From NCBI GenBank assembly GCA_019359835.1, contig CM033329.1, positions 930,001 to 994,000 of the forward strand: a stretch of DNA of 64,000 bases. The letters are read 5' to 3'. The first letter of the stretch is position 1; every line of letters starts with the position of its first letter. A model generated the notes under the pieces. The model saw only the letters and a program-made list of their open reading frames with translations. It was not told where the DNA came from and ran no database searches. Both the position numbers and the translations under genes were made by a program. Source of the stretch: Pharus latifolius (lineage: Eukaryota > Streptophyta > Magnoliopsida > Poales > Poaceae). Below are positions 60,090-64,000 of this stretch, piece by piece.

Positions 60090-62425
60090 AACTACTCAAA
60101 TTAAATTTCTGAATTAGGTTAAAATATAAAAATATGTTCTTCTATCTCATAAAAGATTTCAATATAGTGAAATCTATAGGAATATCAAAGTCTACATTGA
60201 GATTAGGCCTTCTTCAGGGATAAAAAAAAATCACAAATTCTTAGATATTTTAAAATCAAACCAAACGACAACAATTCAGTCAGTAACTAAATCTGACATA
60301 AATATAAATACGAAGAAAACATTTCTATAACCTAGGATCCATAATATTTCAATTAAAAATACATCAACATTCTAAGATTTACCACTTTTATCTCAAACTA
60401 CAGATTTATCAACACTCAGTAATGATCAAAAGTCATAATAATTATCTCACTAGCCACCGGAATGCCAACATTCCAAGCAACAATTTGCACCTAAAAATAA
60501 CAATATGTCCAACTGATAAACAAACTACGTTGACAATTAAGGATCTAGAGAGAGAAATTTGGACAAGTATAGAAGTGGTCACACAGCATTATGTGTCAAC
60601 TTTGTCAATTCTCCATTTCAAGTGGATCAACTCTTTTAAAATGCAGTTAGGCAGAGTCATTATCTACGGCACAATCATTTCAAGCTTCATTCACACAAAT
60701 CCTAATGCATCAAAGACCGGCCTCACACGATGGCCTTCAATCAGATGACCGAAGATTAGATCATAACATTTGAACATACGAGGACTGTCCCCACCTAAGT
60801 TTTTTCGTCCAGCGAGAGCACTCAACATCCATTTCTAAGGAGGTTTCTATTATTCTATCAATGCCCTAAAATCCATATAATTGCAAAAATATCTCTACTA
60901 ATATTGCAATATCAAATATATCCCTCATGATTTTCCGACCACAAACAACTGAACATTCTTTCTTGGATTTGACAGAAGGATTTGACAACATTATTCACAA
61001 AATTAGTATACTGAGATCATTCACTTCTCATGGAAGTCATGAGATGGACCATTTGTTTTATACATCAAACAAGAGAGGGATCAAGCCCTCCCTATCTGGA
61101 AATCATCCAGTATAGTAGTTCGAAACAGTTAACATTATAAACAAGATTCTCCAAGAGAGCATACATTATTCTATCTGCTGCAAGTAAAATTTCTCAGCAA
61201 GCACATTGGAACAGGTAAATGACCTATAAGACGCATGCATGCTCATCTCCAGCGGAGTATCCTTTCAGCCATGTCTTGTGGATGTGTGTCAGCACAAACC
61301 CCGCGGAGGTTTCAGGCTGAGGTCAAACAACAAGCATATCATAGTTAAGCATGCATTCCATGAGCTTATGCGAATACAGCTCCATGCCCAAAAAAGGAAA
61401 AAGAAGATAGGCATCGAAATGAGTTTTTTGCTGAATAGAGAGGATCTACCTTTAAGTTCAGCAAAAGAGTTGTCAAACAGCATACCCGCACATCACCTGA
61501 AAGTAGCAGGTGCACTAACAAGTCAAGTGAAAGTCAATGGACAGGAAGGGATTGAATATATTACTGTAGGATGTCTGCAAATTATATACAGGAGAAAAAG
61601 AAGGGAGAAATGGCACTCAAAACCGCACAAGACATTTTGTCACCTATTGTTAAAACAAAGCATAGTAATGTAACTATAGACCGCACATAGGGAGCATATA
61701 AATGAACACAAAACTATATTCAACAATGTAGACATGGAGACCAGGAAGTACCACATTCATAATTCTTAAGGCAATTTTTGTCTACAGCATGAACCAGGTC
61801 CAGCAAAACTATGTTCAGACTCAAGGCTCAATTTTCTGCTGAAATCCTATGTAACTTTGAAATATGCATCAAAACTAAAGCATTAACCAATTTTTGAATT
61901 GAACATAGCAAATTGTTTGGTTTCTATATCATTGGTCCTATGTTGAGTATGGACCAATCACTGGAGGGGGAAGGACCTTTTAGCATCCAGTTAAGCACTT
62001 AATCTAGGAAGTAAAATTAACCCACTTTATGAGCTTTATCTATTTATTCTTACTAATTTTTGTATTTTTTTATGTAAGATACTTCTAGCTAGCTTACATA
62101 ATGGTGATCTTAACATGCTCAGAAATGAGTAATTCGTGAAAGTGCCTTACAGATAACAGGATTTGCTAAATATGGATTTAAGAATAATAAAATTTTGGAA
62201 GCTAAAGCTAGGTTCAGAATTATAAGCAAAAGTAGGGAAACATGGAGAAGAATTGAAGTAGATAAGGTCCTAACATGATTATTCCCATTTCTCAACCAGA
62301 GGTGTCAAAGCATATAAAACCTCTAATGCACTTGTGCACATGTTCCTACAATCAAAACTTAGTTCAATTGTATTCCAAAGCATTTCTATAGGAGCATCAT
62401 TTCCCCACCACACCATATGACATCC
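60090..62425. other. Intergenic DNA downstream of the sucrose-phosphatase gene
   Basis: AT-rich. Open frames of 108 and 144 codons at 60,422 and 61,239 (+) show no domain and irregular composition, so I do not call them. Part of 62,200-62,425 is probably 3' UTR of the phosphatase gene. Confidence 0.5.
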
Positions 62426-64000
62426 TTACATCCAATTCCTACACAAGTACCACCACAAAGTACACATTTGCAGTTTTAACATAGTATAGACATTTGCTTG
62501 AAGATCTACATCAATTGATTCTGAGGACCAACCTTCCATTTCCCACTTATCAAATCTCACCAGCCAACTATCTGAAGAAATCTGTGAGGTAACAAGTCTA
62601 TCTACCCATGCTCGAAATCTCTTCCCTTGTTTGTCACCATAGGATAAGCCTAATGCATCAATGGATGCATGAAGTGAACTTTCAATTCCAGCGGGATGAA
62701 TAATAACTCCATTCACATGCTAAAACCAAAAGAAAAAGAGATTAGTTTACATAAATATCAAAGAAACAACAGTTAAGTATCATCATGTGCATTTTTCTCT
62801 CCAAAAATATTATGTTTACTGAACATTGTTAAGTTCTGAGAAATTAAGGATAGATGCACATGCGAACTGAAGAATTACTAATTTACTAAATTAGCATTTG
62901 TTAACTAGAATTCACCAGCAATGAAATGAGAGACAAAATGATCTTTCCAAACATTAACCAAGTTATTTATGGAAGGTTCTGTACTTACAGTGATACTTTT
63001 CAAGTACTCTGTAACTGATTCAGACTTTGGTACCTCACCCCTACGCCACTTCTCATAGAGAACATAAAACTTTACCACCACATCTGTAGGCTTGATAGAA
63101 TCCTTCACATAAGGGAACTCGAGATCTCTTGGAGAAACATTAGGTCCTAGTTTAAAGTGTCCAATAGCTTGTATAATACCAGCAGCGCATCGCTCAGTTG
63201 CATGAATTATCTTAGGATTGTCCTTCGCATTTTCTGCATGCCACTTAAGTAGTTCCTCTTGGGCATTGCTGACCTAGACATTTTTAAAACATTGAAGTTA
63301 CAGTAAGCATGCACACATTATCAAAAATGAACTTTGCTAGAGACATCATCCAAGTTATTGTATACTGACCATGACACCATGTACACCTGGGATGCTAAAT
63401 AGTTCTGCATCATTACCAGAGTCACCACAAACAAGAGTATTGTTGGGTGGTTTTCCACATGAATTCAACTTCTGGAGCAAATATGCAAGAGCTTGTCCTT
63501 TTCCAGCCCCTTGAGGTAACACATCGAGGTCCTGGCCGCCACTGTAGATTATCTTCACATCCAGCTGATCATAAGAAGAAACAAACCAGCAACATCATGA
63601 TGTGAACTCAAACTATTCGTGGTTTATGGAGAAAACTCCAAACAGAAAGAAAATGCCATCAAGTCACATATTGCCTCACCTCGCGTTTCACCAACGTCTC
63701 AGAGAGAGACTTTATCACTTCCTGAGCGCTCTTCTTGTCAACATAAAAGCTAACCTTATGTGGACGCTGTTCTGTCTCAGACTGCATCCACACAATTGCG
63801 AGACAATGTATAGATATGAGTTCAGCCATCAAAATGTAAAAAATAAACCAAGACAAAGTGACATGCAAGTCATCAAACATGCCTGCAACTTCAGCTGAGG
63901 AAACTTAGATGTTTCCTCGACAACAATATTGCGGTCCCACTTAATATTCAGATATTCCTCCCAGCCATCATCACGAATCATTTCTTCACCATATGTTATC
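62426..64000 (-). CDS. SPP: Sucrose-6-phosphate phosphatase (SPP), 3' part, 5 exons visible, truncated by the window
   Basis: SPP removes phosphate from sucrose-6-phosphate, the last step of sucrose synthesis in the cytosol. Visible exons are 64,000-63,883, 63,781-63,680, 63,564-63,370, 63,273-62,989 and 62,719-62,426. They join in frame to about 330 residues, so roughly the first 90 are outside the window. The HAD-type phosphatase part shows KVSFYVDKKSAQEV, DVKIIYSGGQDLDVLPQGAGKG and the metal-binding motif GDSGNDAELF. The SPP C-terminal domain shows NAKDNPKIIHATERCAAGI, VKFYVLYEKWRRGEVP, GVIIHPAGIE and WLVRFDKWEMEG. The first visible intron has a GC donor (GCATGT) and a normal AG acceptor. 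After WEMEG the frame gives about 31 residues unlike the usual SPP C-terminus, then stops at 62,426-62,428. This could be a real variant end, an unrecognised final intron, or a decayed tail. Confidence 0.92.

Noticed and set aside
60422..61673. Plus-strand frames of 108 and 144 codons as possible genes
   Set aside because: No domain, irregular composition and AT-rich context. The region lies downstream of the phosphatase gene and has no splice or homology support.
1..64000. CRISPR arrays, bacterial operons or prophage
   Set aside because: Intron-bearing plant genes and plant transposons throughout. Short direct repeats seen are microsatellites or two-copy duplications.

Overview
This is plant nuclear DNA, most likely from a grass (Poaceae). 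Coding exons have short introns with plant-type GT-AG borders, first exons are GC-rich (for example near 57,400-57,716), intergenic DNA is AT-rich, and the repeats (Tourist/PIF-like and Stowaway-like MITEs, PIF/Harbinger, hAT and a Copia remnant) are those typical of grass genomes. The species cannot be fixed from sequence reading alone.

The left two thirds (1 to about 38,100) is a rearranged disease-resistance (NLR) locus. One apparently intact CC-NB-ARC-LRR gene (13,710-16,822, +) has a degraded paralogue (35,040-37,949, +). Their flanks also match: 1-1,715 plus 12,687-13,670 corresponds to 31,231-33,050. The left copy carries an inserted 10,968-bp PIF/Harbinger element (1,716-12,683) with 12-bp terminal inverted repeats and a TAA target duplication; the other copy keeps the empty site. 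The element holds a Myb/SANT-type ORF1, a DDE transposase, a small acidic ORF and fragments of host genes (an ABCD-type peroxisomal transporter and a ubiquitin-like domain), all broken. A third, unrelated NLR (19,978-23,708, -) is a pseudogene. Its 5' end is joined to a hAT transposase remnant, and this junction unit of about 3.6 kb is tandemly duplicated (23,271-26,908 and 26,920-30,450). The degraded paralogue starts at one arm of a nearly perfect 0.6-kb NLR-derived palindrome (34,424-35,638) with an 18-bp spacer, a plausible hairpin-RNA source.

The right third holds three ordinary single-copy genes, all on the minus strand: a glycerol-3-phosphate acyltransferase (44,546-46,620, 2 exons), a PAS-domain Raf-like protein kinase (51,474-57,716, 13 exons, 733 codons) and the 3' part of a sucrose-6-phosphate phosphatase gene (62,426 to beyond the right edge). 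They are separated by intergenic DNA with MITEs, a foldback element carrying three copies of one palindrome, and simple repeats. There is no sign that these three genes work in a common pathway.

Exon boundaries were read by eye from splice signals and family conservation. Repeat boundaries come from visual comparison of copies and may be off by a few bases unless a target duplication is stated.
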